Shown: positions 44,398 to 55,016, counted from the first letter of the stretch. The stretch is 64,000 bases of DNA from Nonomuraea jabiensis (GCF_014204795.1 NZ_JACHMB010000001.1:1984001-2048000); one strand, 5' to 3'. Made by a program: numbers and translations. The notes: generated by a model from the letters alone, not told the origin.

Positions 44398-45797
44398 TGA
44401 GGCGCCCGCAGCCGGCGCGCGATGTGCAACCCAGTGACCTGGGTTCCTACCAGCATGCCGTACGTCGTGTCCTGACCTGCGAACTGATCACTGAGGAGCG
44501 GCCCCGGCCTGGGGTCCTGGAACAGGTGCTGCGATGGGCCGATGAGATGGCCAGCGACCTCCGGGAACTGCTGGACTACTCCCTTATTGCCACGACGCAC
44601 TATGTCCGGCTAGTCCGCCGACTCGATCTGCTGGATGCTACGCAGCAGTCGGTGTTTTCCAGGAAGGGACGGGCGTTCGACCGTCGCCGGCTGACCTACT
44701 TGTGCCTGGTACTGAGTTCGTTCCAGCGTTCCCGTGTCGAGATCAGCCTGGCCGACCTCATCCGGATCTTTACTCCGCTCGCCAACTCGATCGAGGGCCT
44801 GGGATTCGATCCGACCGTCGGTTCCCACAAAGCCGCGATTGTCGATGTCTTGGGGTGGCTGGTGGACCGTGGAGCGTTGCAATTGTCGGACGGTTCTCTA
44901 GAGTCATGGACCCGCGACACCGAACGTGGTGACGCGCTGTACGACATCGATCACGACATCTGCGGGGCGCTCTTCAAGCCGGCCCGTCCGCTTCAGCACC
45001 TCACCAGCGCTGCTGGGTTACTACATGAACCATCGGCCGCACGGCGAGAGGACGTTGTTCGCCGAGCCCGTCGGCTACTGGTCGAGTTCCCGGTCGTGTA
45101 CTACGCCGATGTCGAGGCTGAAGTTGCCGATGCGCTCCGGGACTCTGGCATCGCCGATGATCTGGCCCGTTTCACCGGCCTTGTCGTGGAGCGGCGCGCT
45201 GAAGGCGTCATGCTCGTCGATCCCGGCGGATCCTTCACCGATCGGCCATTTCCTGGGCGGGGCAATGCGGTGAGTCGTGCGGCTGGATTGCTATTGGCGA
45301 AGATCGCCGATCTGCTGGAGGATCGAATGCACGTTCCAGCGCGCTTGCCCACGCCCACACTTGCCGATGATCACGCTGAGCTGGCGACCCGAGTGGATGC
45401 AGGGCTTCCGCATGAAGGAGTGGTGTCCGAACTCGCCTGGACCGCAACTTCGGACACGACAGCGCACACCGAGGATGGTCGACATCGGGCCGCTCAAACC
45501 GAGGTGCCGCTAGTGGAACAGAGCCGGCTCGACACGATGATCGAAGAACTGTACGAGCAGTTCGGAGCCGCCTCGTTCACCGCGGCGTGGCAACAGGATC
45601 CCCAGGGACTGCTGCGGGCGGCGGTGGCGTTCCTGGCAGATTTGATGCTAGTGCGCCCAGTTCCCGGTGGCGTACTGGTCCTGCCCGCAGCATTCCGGTA
45701 CCGCAACATCAGGGCAGCCTTGCCCGTGCAGGAGCAAAGCGGGCAGCTGCCCCTCGACTTGGCCGATCCGTCTGCCGATGACGAGGAGAACCGATGA
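44397..45797 (+). CDS. jetB: Wadjet type II subunit JetB (TIGR02678/DUF2398)
   Basis: 466 aa. The pattern HYVRLVRRLDLLDATQQSV and the GSLESWTRDTERGDALYDID segment fit TIGR02678, the KITE-like winged-helix partner of the JetA kleisin. Acidic C-terminus. Its stop overlaps the jetC start by 4 nt (ATGA), so translation is coupled. Confidence 0.87.
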   Translation: MRRPQPARDVQPSDLGSYQHAVRRVLTCELITEERPRPGVLEQVLRWADEMASDLRELLDYSLIATTHYVRLVRRLDLLDATQQSVFSRKGRAFDRRRLTYLCLVLSSFQRSRVEISLADLIRIFTPLANSIEGLGFDPTVGSHKAAIVDVLGWLVDRGALQLSDGSLESWTRDTERGDALYDIDHDICGALFKPARPLQHLTSAAGLLHEPSAARREDVVRRARRLLVEFPVVYYADVEAEVADALRDSGIADDLARFTGLVVERRAEGVMLVDPGGSFTDRPFPGRGNAVSRAAGLLLAKIADLLEDRMHVPARLPTPTLADDHAELATRVDAGLPHEGVVSELAWTATSDTTAHTEDGRHRAAQTEVPLVEQSRLDTMIEELYEQFGAASFTAAWQQDPQGLLRAAVAFLADLMLVRPVPGGVLVLPAAFRYRNIRAALPVQEQSGQLPLDLADPSADDEENR

Positions 45798-48700
45798 CGT
45801 CACCGAGCGACCGGTTCCGGCCCAGCCGCGCCGGTGTGATCAATGTCTGGGACTACGCGGATGAGGAATTCGTCTTCGCGGATGGTCGTCTGGTCCTGCG
45901 GGGACACAACGGCTCGGGCAAAACCAAGGCCCTGGAGGTGCTGTTCCCCTTCGTCCTCGATGGTGTGGCCGATGCCCGACGGCTCGACCCGTTTAGCGGA
46001 GAGAACCGTACGATGAAGTCCAATCTGCTCTACCGCGGGCAGGACGCCGAGTACGGCTATGTGTGGATGGAGTTCGCTCGGTCGACTACCGATCTACCGG
46101 CGAACGAGACCGTCACCTTGATCATCGGAATGCGTGCCCACAAGAACAAGGATGGCGTGCGGACCTCATTCTTCGTCACCGACCAGCGCCTCGGCGTCGA
46201 CTTCGGGCTATTGACTCCCGATTCACGGCCGCTTACCGAAAGGCAACTCAAAGCGATTCTCGGGGAGAAAGCCTACTGTGATAGTGCAACAGCCTACCGG
46301 GGCAAGGTGGACGCCCGGCTGTTCGGACTGGGGCGGGAACGCTACACCCAGTTGCTGGATCTACTGCTAGCGCTACGTCGCCCCCTGCTGGCCAAGGACC
46401 TGGATCCAGGCAAGGTCTCGGCCACACTAACCTCAGGCCTCAGCCCAGTGGATGACGATCTCGTCAAGCAGGCGGCACGCGACTTTGAGAACCTGGCGGC
46501 CGTCCAGAAGCAGTTCGACGACTTCACCACTGCGGACAGCGCCGTGCGTGCCTTCCTCGTCGACTACACCCACTACCTATGTACGCACACCAAGGCCAAG
46601 CTCACCCGCATCCAGAGCGAGATCGACGGCACGGTGGCGCACGCCCGTACCGTGGCGAGCGCCACGGCCGAACTGAACCGGGCTACAAAAGCCCACGAGC
46701 AGGCTACCCAAGCCAAGGAACGGGCCCGTGCCGAGAAGACTGGTCTCGAGCGCCGCCTGACCGTCCTCAAACAGGACGACGCCTACCGGACTCAGAGCGA
46801 GATCGAGCTCCAGCGCCGCCAGATCGCCAAAACCGCTGAGGAGATCACCAAGGAGCAACGGCGGTTGACCCACAGTGCCCAGCATCTAGAGGACCTTGAG
46901 CAGGAGGCGGGCGCCCTCGCCGACCGCCTCGAAGGCATCCGTCAAGCCATCACACGGCAGGCGACGGACTTGGCGGAAGCGGCAGAACGGTCAGGCATCA
47001 ACCACGACGGCGACGGCGCGGTCGACACTGGTGAGGACCTGCTCACGACGACTCAGGCACGCAGCACCGCACGGCGAGGGGACATCTCGCACATACGTAG
47101 CCATATCGGACAGGTCGAAGATGCGGAGAAGGAACGCACACGAGCCGAGACCGACCTCGGCAAGGCGGAACAGACCATCGCACAACGAGAACAAGACTGC
47201 CACGATGCGGATTCGGCGCTGGAACGTGCCCGGCAGAAGGCCCACGACCGCCTCACCACCTGGGCCGCCCGCTGGACCCAGACCGACGACACGGTGGCAG
47301 AACACAGCGACGTCGCAGAACTGCGTGAGGCAATCGGCAGCCTTGGCCAAGTCGGCGCATCTACGCTCGTAGAGATCTTCAACGAACGAACCGCGGAACG
47401 CCACGCTCAGACCGTCCGAGCCGCCGAACGTCTGAGCAACCAGGCCCTCCACGTGGACACCGAGCTTGAGCGCCTGCGTCATGAACGGGGCGAGATAGCG
47501 GCTGAGCGGGACGAAGCGCCGCCCGCCGATGACCGGCGCACTGCCGACCGTGATGGACAACCCGGGGCACCACTGTGGCGGCTTGTACGGTTCACCGACG
47601 ATGTGAGCTCTGGCGAGGCCGCCGGGATCGAGGGCGCGTTGTACGGGGCCGGGCTCCTCACCGCCTGGGTACACCCTGATCCGGCGCTCACCAAGAACGC
47701 CGTGAACGCCGCCGAGGCGGACGGTTATCTGATCCCGCTACCGATGGAGCGGCGCCCGGCAGGGCCGACCCTGGCCGACGTCCTCACCCCTGAGGATCAG
47801 GACCTGGTGGCGGCGGACGTGATCGTCGATGTACTGCGCTCCATCGCCCTTGGCGAGGAGCTTCTCAGCTCTGCACAGACTCCAACGGTGACCATGAAGG
47901 CACAGTTCAGCCTTGGCATTCACCTGGGTGCCCGGCCCAAACCGGCGCCCGAGTACATCGGGGCCACCAATCGGGCGAACCGGCGCAAGGCCCGGTTGGC
48001 CCATTACGATCAATTGATCAACAAGGCCCAACAACAGTTGGAGGCCATACAGGGAGACCTGCGGCGAGCCAACGACGTCCTGCAGAGCTTCGGACGCGCT
48101 CGAGTGGATCTGCCACTCACCAAGCCCATCCTCGAGGCCGCCTCGCGGGTGGTCGAAGAATCCACACGGCTGGCCCTCGCACGCACCGAACTCACCGAGC
48201 GGCAACAAGCCTTTGACACCGCTGTGGCGGACGTGGACGCAAAACGTCGGCGACTGCGTCAGGTCGCCGCGGAACGCGGCATGCCGACAAAAGCCGAGGA
48301 CGTCGACGCCGTCGAGCGCGCGGTCGATGACTTCGTCACCACGGCCCAGCTCCTCCAGAACGGCCGAAACGAGGCTAAGACCACGGAGCAGGATCTGGCC
48401 ACGCGCCAAGCGGCTATCGCCCGCCAACGCGCCCAGCACGCGGAGGACACCGCAGCCCTACAGGCCAAACAGGAGGAACACGCCGCCGAAGCCGAGGAAC
48501 TAAGGGCCCGAGAGGAGGCCCTTGACGCGCCCCTCCAGAAAGTGCTTGCACAAATCAGGCAGGTCGAGCAGCGCCTCGGCACCGTTCGCACCGCGTACGA
48601 CAAGTACGAATCCACGGTCTCCCGAGAGCACGACACGATGATCAGCGCGCAAGCCGATCTCAAACATGGGCGGGACGCACTTGCTACGGCGTTCGGCCAC

Positions 48701-50068
48701 CTATTCGAACACGCCAGGTCGTTCGCACCGTACGCGCACAGCGACCTGCGAGGGCTGCTGGGCGTCCGCGCCACCACCCCCTGGCCAGCCGACACCGTCT
48801 GGCCCGCCCCGCACGAGGCGGTCGAATCAGTCGCGAACGCCATGCGTGCAGAGGCACCCGAGACTCAGCCGGATCTCGGCATCTTGGTCCGCCGAGCACT
48901 GCCCAGCGACATCAACAGCCTCCTCACGGCGTTTGACACCGAAATGACCGAGGTCCGCGCCGTCAGCGAAAACGCCCTGAAGAACGCCGCAGGGCAGATG
49001 TCGACTGCATTGCGCACGTTCCAGGATGCTCTCGATGCCTGCACCGAGGACTACCGCCTAGATCACGACCCTCTCGGCGTCGTCATGGTCTACGTTAGCG
49101 ACGAAGGCGGACGCAATCCGGTTGCCGCCTTCGGCCGCCGTATCGCCGACCGTGTCGAGGAACAAGGCATCCTCTTGGAGGAGAAGGAGCGCACCGTCCT
49201 GGAGGACGAGCTGCTGACCGGGCTCGCCCAGCAGATTCACGATCGCGTCCGCACCGCTCGCGACCTGGTCAAGGGCATGAACGATGACACCAGGTCCAGG
49301 CCGATGTCCTCCGGCACCAAGATCGGTATCCGCTGGATCCGCTCTGACGATCTGGATGGTAAGCAACTAGAGGTATCACGGCTACTCGACCGGGACGCGC
49401 ACGGGCTGGGTCCCGCGGGCTTGGCCGAGCTTCGCGGCCTATTGAGGGAGATGATCCGGGACTATCGAGTCGGGCACCCCCGCGTCACCTACCAACAGGC
49501 GCTGGCCCACGTCCTCGACTACCGAACCTGGTACACCTTCGAGCTGATGCTCGCGGTACCCGGTGAGAACGACGTGAAGCTCACCAAGGCCAAGCACGAA
49601 CAGATGTCCGGTGGCGAGAAGTCGGCCGCCATCCACCTGCCGCTCTTCGCCGCAGCCAATGCCCTCTACTCCTCCGCCAGACCGGCCTGCCCACGCATGA
49701 TCGCCCTCGACGAGGCGTTCGCCGGCATCGACGACCGCTACAAGCCCGAGCTCTTGGGACTGACCGTCAAGTTCGACCTGGATCTGTTCATGACCGGCCA
49801 CGACCTGTGGGTGCATTACGACTCGGTCCCAATGGCCGCCCACTACGACATGCACCACGACAAGAGCGCCCACGCCGTCTCCGCCATGCTGATGCTCTGG
49901 GATGGGGAACAGACCATCGACGCCGACGCCGGGTTCGCCGGCAACGACGAACTGGCTGAGGAACTGCTCGGCTTCCGGCCCAGCCGCCGAACCCCAACCT
50001 CCACCGACGGCACGCTCCTGGAATCACTCGCTGAGGACCAAGGCTCCGACGAGGAGGAGAGCGAGTGA
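45794..50068 (+). CDS. jetC: Wadjet type II SMC-like ATPase JetC (TIGR02680)
   Basis: 1424 aa with GAGGAGAACCG before the ATG. Walker A GHNGSGKTKAL near residue 36; two long coiled-coil regions (about 270-480 and 730-950) flank a hinge; the ABC signature MSGGEKSAAIHLPLF lies near 1270 and Walker B RMIALDEAFAGID near 1302. Full length for TIGR02680. This MukB/SbcC-like motor extrudes DNA loops, and small circular DNA is marked for cutting by JetD. All ATPase motifs are intact, so the system looks functional. Confidence 0.92.
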   Translation: MTSPSDRFRPSRAGVINVWDYADEEFVFADGRLVLRGHNGSGKTKALEVLFPFVLDGVADARRLDPFSGENRTMKSNLLYRGQDAEYGYVWMEFARSTTDLPANETVTLIIGMRAHKNKDGVRTSFFVTDQRLGVDFGLLTPDSRPLTERQLKAILGEKAYCDSATAYRGKVDARLFGLGRERYTQLLDLLLALRRPLLAKDLDPGKVSATLTSGLSPVDDDLVKQAARDFENLAAVQKQFDDFTTADSAVRAFLVDYTHYLCTHTKAKLTRIQSEIDGTVAHARTVASATAELNRATKAHEQATQAKERARAEKTGLERRLTVLKQDDAYRTQSEIELQRRQIAKTAEEITKEQRRLTHSAQHLEDLEQEAGALADRLEGIRQAITRQATDLAEAAERSGINHDGDGAVDTGEDLLTTTQARSTARRGDISHIRSHIGQVEDAEKERTRAETDLGKAEQTIAQREQDCHDADSALERARQKAHDRLTTWAARWTQTDDTVAEHSDVAELREAIGSLGQVGASTLVEIFNERTAERHAQTVRAAERLSNQALHVDTELERLRHERGEIAAERDEAPPADDRRTADRDGQPGAPLWRLVRFTDDVSSGEAAGIEGALYGAGLLTAWVHPDPALTKNAVNAAEADGYLIPLPMERRPAGPTLADVLTPEDQDLVAADVIVDVLRSIALGEELLSSAQTPTVTMKAQFSLGIHLGARPKPAPEYIGATNRANRRKARLAHYDQLINKAQQQLEAIQGDLRRANDVLQSFGRARVDLPLTKPILEAASRVVEESTRLALARTELTERQQAFDTAVADVDAKRRRLRQVAAERGMPTKAEDVDAVERAVDDFVTTAQLLQNGRNEAKTTEQDLATRQAAIARQRAQHAEDTAALQAKQEEHAAEAEELRAREEALDAPLQKVLAQIRQVEQRLGTVRTAYDKYESTVSREHDTMISAQADLKHGRDALATAFGHLFEHARSFAPYAHSDLRGLLGVRATTPWPADTVWPAPHEAVESVANAMRAEAPETQPDLGILVRRALPSDINSLLTAFDTEMTEVRAVSENALKNAAGQMSTALRTFQDALDACTEDYRLDHDPLGVVMVYVSDEGGRNPVAAFGRRIADRVEEQGILLEEKERTVLEDELLTGLAQQIHDRVRTARDLVKGMNDDTRSRPMSSGTKIGIRWIRSDDLDGKQLEVSRLLDRDAHGLGPAGLAELRGLLREMIRDYRVGHPRVTYQQALAHVLDYRTWYTFELMLAVPGENDVKLTKAKHEQMSGGEKSAAIHLPLFAAANALYSSARPACPRMIALDEAFAGIDDRYKPELLGLTVKFDLDLFMTGHDLWVHYDSVPMAAHYDMHHDKSAHAVSAMLMLWDGEQTIDADAGFAGNDELAEELLGFRPSRRTPTSTDGTLLESLAEDQGSDEEESE

Positions 50069-51333
50069 CCACGCATCTGGACGCCGTCGCACGCTACCGA
50101 GGTGCCGAATACCGCCGCCTCTTCGCGGCGGCAAGGCGCTCCCTGGAACGCACAGGCTGGGACTTGAGCGGAACGATCGGTGTCACCAATCCCGACGAGG
50201 CCGAACGTAACGGGATCATCGGAATTACCGGCCGATATCACCGCGCAGGCATCAAGCGCATCGAGATCACGCTGAGCGAGCTGGACGCCGCCGTACACAC
50301 CGCCACCGGACTCAGCCTTACCGAACTCCTTGAACAGATCGGCCCCAAGCTGGCCAACCGGCCCGCCGAAGCGGCCAAGGACGCTACATCCCGGGAAGAA
50401 GCCCTTCGCCCCGCCTATCAGAGCTCTCTATACCAAACGGCTGACTGGTATCGAACCTGGCTCAACGAGCTTAGCCGAGACGGCACCTTGACCAAGCTCC
50501 TCGCCCAGCGGGAAACCATGCACATCGTCGCCCAGGCCACCAGGGTTCTGGAGTTCATGGAGAACCGCCCAAAGTCGAGCGCTCCTATCACGCTTCCTGC
50601 GCTGGCCGCTGCCGTCACGCACAACACCAAGGCCCTCAACCACGGCATCAGCCTGTCCACACTCGTCATCCGAGCTCTCGCCACCCGCGCAGGCATCCCG
50701 AAGCCCACGACCGCGGAAGAGCGTCGTGATCTGTGGGACCGCTTCGATGTCATCCTCGACGACCTGGCCAGCCGGGTCCTGGTACTCAATCTGCCGGCGG
50801 ACGGCACAGGACTGGGAGAGTGGCTCACGGGCGCCGCCCGGTTCGGCACACCGTTCTACGTCACCCTCCACCAAATCATCAACCACCCCATCACGATCGC
50901 CGCTCCAGTCGTCTATGTCTGTGAGAACCCGGCCGTGCTACGCCGAGCAGCCGGCGAACTCGGCCCGAAAGCACTACCCCTTGTCTGTACCGAAGGGCGG
51001 CCCTCAACCGCATTCCACCGGCTCGCACGAACTATCGCCGCAGGCGGCGGAGAACTGCGATACCACGGCGACTTCGACTGGCCCGGAATCGCCATCGCCA
51101 CTAACGTATTCGAGCGCCACGAGGCACGCCCCTGGCGTATGTCCGCTGCCGACTACCTCGGCGGTCTCGCTACAGGCGACGACCATGTCAAGCTCGTGGG
51201 GCGCCAAATCCCCTCGCCGTGGGATCCACGGCTCTCTCAAGCCATGTGCGAACACAGCAAGGCCGTATACGAAGAGGCCGTCGCGGATCCACTTCTCGCC
51301 GACCTACAAGGACCAGCAATCTGTACTCGATGA
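50065..51333 (+). CDS. jetD: Wadjet type II nuclease JetD (TIGR02679/DUF2399, TOPRIM)
   Basis: 422 aa, GTG start overlapping the jetC stop (GTGA). The C-terminal half carries the TOPRIM-type acidic motifs: YVCENPAVL (about 285, catalytic Glu) and YHGDFDWPGIAIA (about 335, DxD). JetD makes the double-strand cut in the plasmid trapped by JetABC. Slightly short and ending ADLQGPAICTR, but both catalytic motifs are present. Completes an uninterrupted jetABCD set. Confidence 0.9.
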   Translation: MTTHLDAVARYRGAEYRRLFAAARRSLERTGWDLSGTIGVTNPDEAERNGIIGITGRYHRAGIKRIEITLSELDAAVHTATGLSLTELLEQIGPKLANRPAEAAKDATSREEALRPAYQSSLYQTADWYRTWLNELSRDGTLTKLLAQRETMHIVAQATRVLEFMENRPKSSAPITLPALAAAVTHNTKALNHGISLSTLVIRALATRAGIPKPTTAEERRDLWDRFDVILDDLASRVLVLNLPADGTGLGEWLTGAARFGTPFYVTLHQIINHPITIAAPVVYVCENPAVLRRAAGELGPKALPLVCTEGRPSTAFHRLARTIAAGGGELRYHGDFDWPGIAIATNVFERHEARPWRMSAADYLGGLATGDDHVKLVGRQIPSPWDPRLSQAMCEHSKAVYEEAVADPLLADLQGPAICTR

Positions 51334-52033
51334 GCATCTCGACGCCACCAAGTCCGGCTTCGACCAGATCCTGGCCTGAATCGGGACGCTCCAGTCCCAT
51401 GACTTGCATTTACTCCTGCCCAGATTGATCCCTTGGGTGGCGCGCAGTAGTCGGCGATCACATCACTAAGGACGCGCTCGGGCACCGACTCGGACACCAA
51501 CTGGACCAAACTTTCCGCCGAATGCCAGAAAACGGCCACGGATCTACCCCAAGCAGCACGAAAGACTCGTGCGGTACGGGGGCGTGTCCGCCATCAGAGC
51601 AGAAGCCCGTCGGGATGGATCACCGATATATCATGAGATTACGGGGATTTTCCAGTCCCGATCAGCCGATCGAGGGCCTCCGATGCGCAGCGGATCGATT
51701 CGGCGGAGCGGACGATCCGTGAACTGCATCGGGCCAACGAGATCCTGGAGTAGGTAGCTGCCCGACCGACCCACCACCACATCGAACGAACTCCGACCTG
51801 GTGACGACGGTCCACCGGCCCTTGAGCATGGCCCACGCTTTCGGCGGCCGCCTGGAGTGGGATGGATTTCAGATAGCCGTAATCCGGAAGACCCTATCGA
51901 GTTGAACCGGTCTTAGGGCAGCGTGCGTACATATCGGCGAACTCCCGCCCATATCAGTCGGGCAGGACACCTCCAGACGGATCCGGATCGGAGATAGCCT
52001 GCGCATGTCCTCTGAAGATGCCGGAGCCCGGTT
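51334..52033. other. Intergenic region with an IS3 orfA scrap (700 bases)
   Basis: Around 51680-51752 a frame reads ASDAQRIDSAERTIRELHRA and continues NEILE to a stop; this is the leucine-zipper end of an IS3-family OrfA. The rest of the transposase is missing. Nothing else is recognised; GGAG at about 52022 serves the next gene. Confidence 0.5.
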
Positions 52034-53974
52034 ATGACCGAGCCGCCCCTTGAGTTGCAACCCAAGCCGTTCGACAGCCAGTACTCCGGGATCAACCCGG
52101 ACGTGATGGACCGGTTCGAGCCTCTGTTCTCTCGGGCCGGTGACCTGCTGCGGCGCAACGAGCCTGCGGTGCGGCGTGCTCTGGAAAAGCTGGAGCTGGA
52201 CGTCTCGGGGCTGCGTGCGATGCGAGAGGCAGAGATCTGGATCCGCGGCAAGGAGCCCGAACTGCGGCGGCGCAATGACACGATCAAGGCGATGAACGAC
52301 ACGTGGAAGCTGTCGCCTGGGAACGGCCTGATCGGACTCGATGAGGAGTTGCACAAGAAGGTCTCCCACGACCCGGATGCGTACGCCGCGGCGATCTTCC
52401 TTCGGGAGACCGCGAAGAGTTCCAACGTGAACAAGCAGGCCCTCGCCCAATTGGAGAAACACGGGAAGGACCCGCAGTTCGCTCTCAAACTCCTGAACGC
52501 GCTGGGGCCGGAAAAGTTCAACGAAGTGGCCGGCGTAGCCGTGCTCAATGAGGGCGACAAAGACGCGCAGCGCCTGCTGGCTGCCCTCGGCACGGCGTTG
52601 GGTGCGGCCAGCGCGCAACTCAGCTCTGAGTGGCGCCAACGGCTGACCGCGAACTTCAAGCTGGGCCCGCATCGGGGACTCGCCCGCGTGCTCACCTATG
52701 GGACCTACAACAGCGGGTTCCTACTGGAGGTGGCCAGGAAGCTGGACGCCGCCGAGCGGATCTCCCTCAGCTCCGGCGCTCATCGGCGGCAACCGATGGC
52801 GGACGTGATGGCGGCATTGGGGAAGAACCCGCAAGCGGCCCAGGACTTTTTCAACAGCGGCGACACGCTGAAGTACTACACGACCGTGCACCAGTTGGGC
52901 GACCGCGGCGAGGCGGTTGGCCAGGCGCTGGAAGCGGCCACGATCAAGTTCCGAGATCACAGCGGGTCAGAGGCCCGCCCATCCTCGGGATACGTGTCGG
53001 CAAAACTGGCCTCCTATCTCATTCATCTGGAATATGGGCGGATCAAGGCCGGCGAACCCGCAAAATCACTGGTGGCGCCTCTTTCTTTCGGGCGCATCCT
53101 GGCCGCCTACATTCCCGACGTGGCCCGTGTGGCAGCGATGCCAGGCGTCGAGAAGCCAGGCGTGTTCATGGAGGACAATCCCAACCTGCCCGGTCGGGAG
53201 GAGTGGGGTGCGCAGTTCGACAAGGGAGAGCTGCGCACCGTTATGGAGGAAGCGTTCAAAGCCGACGACAAGGCCCTCGCGCTTGTCACCGCGGCTCAGA
53301 CAGCCTGGGCGTCCAGGCTGCTCGACCACGGGGTCGGTGTGCTAGCGGCAAAGCACGGCACCGGGAGTCTGAGTAACGCAGCCCAAGAGGCCGGCGCCGG
53401 CTTCGGCCTCATCATGGACGCGGGCAACATCGCCAAGATCGACCTGGCCAAGGACATGGACGAAACGCAGAAGCGCAACGTCAAAGCCCTCCTGGCCGTG
53501 GTCAACACCGGACTCGCCTTCCCTCAAACCGGTGCCTGGCCAATCGGATCCACGATCCTAGGGTCGTGGACGGGCATGATCGAGGACAGCGTCAAGGGCA
53601 CCGCAGAGAAAACCGCTGTGTTCGAGGCCAACACCGCCCTCGAGCAGACTCGAGCGCTCCTCCATCAACTCGGCGCTCAGGCCATGCTCAATCACGGCCT
53701 GTACGGCTCGTCCAACCCTCCCGCCAAAACTCATCCGTGGGCCTCCCTCAGCGATCGTCGTCCGGGGGATGATCCGCTCAATGCTCCCAACAACTTCCTC
53801 AAGAAGGACGGCCAGCTGATGACTCCGAAAGAGATGAGTGAAGGCACTGGGAAACGGTTGAACGCCTACCAGACCTGGCTTTACCGGCAGACGGAGAACA
53901 ACCCATGGCTAGAGTTGGGGGTCCAGAGCCGACTCAACGAGGGTTACGATCTCGGCATATCGAAATACAGGTAA
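52034..53974 (+). CDS. Large helical protein (DUF6571-like), putative secreted-effector operon
   Basis: 646 aa, soluble, alanine-rich, alpha-helical, no signal peptide. Segments FALKLLNALGPEKFNEVAGV, QDFFNSGDTLKYYTTV and LEYGRIKAG resemble DUF6571 proteins of actinomycetes, which occur with WXG100-type proteins; the name is from memory. It is followed by a lipoprotein (2-nt gap) and a WXG100-like protein, all plus strand. The trio may be a type VII-like secretion effector set, or a conserved surface complex. Function unknown. Confidence 0.7.
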   Translation: MTEPPLELQPKPFDSQYSGINPDVMDRFEPLFSRAGDLLRRNEPAVRRALEKLELDVSGLRAMREAEIWIRGKEPELRRRNDTIKAMNDTWKLSPGNGLIGLDEELHKKVSHDPDAYAAAIFLRETAKSSNVNKQALAQLEKHGKDPQFALKLLNALGPEKFNEVAGVAVLNEGDKDAQRLLAALGTALGAASAQLSSEWRQRLTANFKLGPHRGLARVLTYGTYNSGFLLEVARKLDAAERISLSSGAHRRQPMADVMAALGKNPQAAQDFFNSGDTLKYYTTVHQLGDRGEAVGQALEAATIKFRDHSGSEARPSSGYVSAKLASYLIHLEYGRIKAGEPAKSLVAPLSFGRILAAYIPDVARVAAMPGVEKPGVFMEDNPNLPGREEWGAQFDKGELRTVMEEAFKADDKALALVTAAQTAWASRLLDHGVGVLAAKHGTGSLSNAAQEAGAGFGLIMDAGNIAKIDLAKDMDETQKRNVKALLAVVNTGLAFPQTGAWPIGSTILGSWTGMIEDSVKGTAEKTAVFEANTALEQTRALLHQLGAQAMLNHGLYGSSNPPAKTHPWASLSDRRPGDDPLNAPNNFLKKDGQLMTPKEMSEGTGKRLNAYQTWLYRQTENNPWLELGVQSRLNEGYDLGISKYR

Positions 53975-53976
53975 TC

Positions 53977-54549
53977 ATGCGGAGCTTATTTTTCCGGACG
54001 CTAGTGGCCGTGGCCGCGGCGATCGGGATGAGTGCCTGCGCCGGGAAGGCTCCCGAGAAGGTCGACACGTCCCCGCTTTCGACAGCATACGCACCGCCCT
54101 TCATCTGCAACTACGTCCCCAAGGCAGCTGTGGAGCAGATGACCGGCGTCCGTGACCCGCTGGCAACCGGCTCACTGAATCCGGCAGTGAAGGATCGACC
54201 TGCCATCGGTGCCTGCTCCATCTTCCAGAACAGCGGCGACAAGCCGTCCATCCTCCGCATCACGCTCGACACGGCAGGCTCTCCCGGACAGATCAACGAA
54301 CAGCTCCAGGACGGCTCAAAGCCCCTACCCCCGATAGTTCCCGACGGAGTCGGTTACTACGTGAAGGACACCAACATGGAGACCCGGGTAGGTTCCGTGT
54401 TGGTGCGAGGCAAGGAGCGGCTGGGCATCGAACTCGTGCGTGGCGTCAAAGGCCGCGACAACGAGGCGGACGTAGTGGCGCTGATGAAACTGATAGCCCC
54501 CAAACTCATCGTGGGCACGGGCACCCCTCCTCCTGAGACGAAAGACTGA
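53977..54549 (+). CDS. Secreted lipoprotein (DUF3558-like)
   Basis: 190 aa from ATG 53977, 2 nt after the previous stop. Signal peptide with a lipobox (IGMSAC at residues around 21), then a mature domain with FICNYVPKAAVEQMTGVRDP and a GACSIF segment, the pattern of small DUF3558-type actinomycete lipoproteins. Two further cysteines may form a disulfide. Likely surface partner of the operon's large protein. Confidence 0.75.
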   Translation: MRSLFFRTLVAVAAAIGMSACAGKAPEKVDTSPLSTAYAPPFICNYVPKAAVEQMTGVRDPLATGSLNPAVKDRPAIGACSIFQNSGDKPSILRITLDTAGSPGQINEQLQDGSKPLPPIVPDGVGYYVKDTNMETRVGSVLVRGKERLGIELVRGVKGRDNEADVVALMKLIAPKLIVGTGTPPPETKD

Positions 54550-54552
54550 GCC

Positions 54553-54852
54553 ATGACCGAGATGGTCCCCAATCCCCTGCTCCCCGCCTTACAGGAGACC
54601 CTGCGCACAATCGAGCCGTTGATCCACGACATGCAGCAAGCGCTCGTCAACCGCGCCAAGGACTTCCACTCCGGCCGCATCTGGACCGGCCCGGTGGCCA
54701 AGGACTTCGATGGCGAGCTTGATCGGCACACCGGCCGCGTCAGGTACGCCGGCGACACCATCCTGAACGAACTCCGCCTGCAGATCACCCGCACCGCCGA
54801 CATGGTCACCGAGAAAGAGGCCCAGCGACTGATCCGCCAATACGACCTGTAA
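54553..54852 (+). CDS. WXG100-like small helical protein
   Basis: 99 aa, 3 nt after the lipoprotein stop. Two helices joined by IWTGPVAKDF, a W-x-G turn in the right place (residue 44), as in WXG100/ESAT-6-like proteins. The family normally exits through type VII secretion as dimers with larger effectors. No ESX ATPase is in this window. Confidence 0.72.
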   Translation: MTEMVPNPLLPALQETLRTIEPLIHDMQQALVNRAKDFHSGRIWTGPVAKDFDGELDRHTGRVRYAGDTILNELRLQITRTADMVTEKEAQRLIRQYDL

Positions 54853-55016
54853 CGGCGCGCCTGGCCTCGCTTCGACGGCGCTGCTTGCCCCACGCATCGC
54901 AATAAACAAGCGGAATTGCCAATGAACAGGGGTTATACGAAGTTTCCCACCTGTCTTGATGTCTACCACTTGGATCAGTTGTCATCTAAAGGAGGAATCT
55001 GCTTCGTCGGGCCCAC

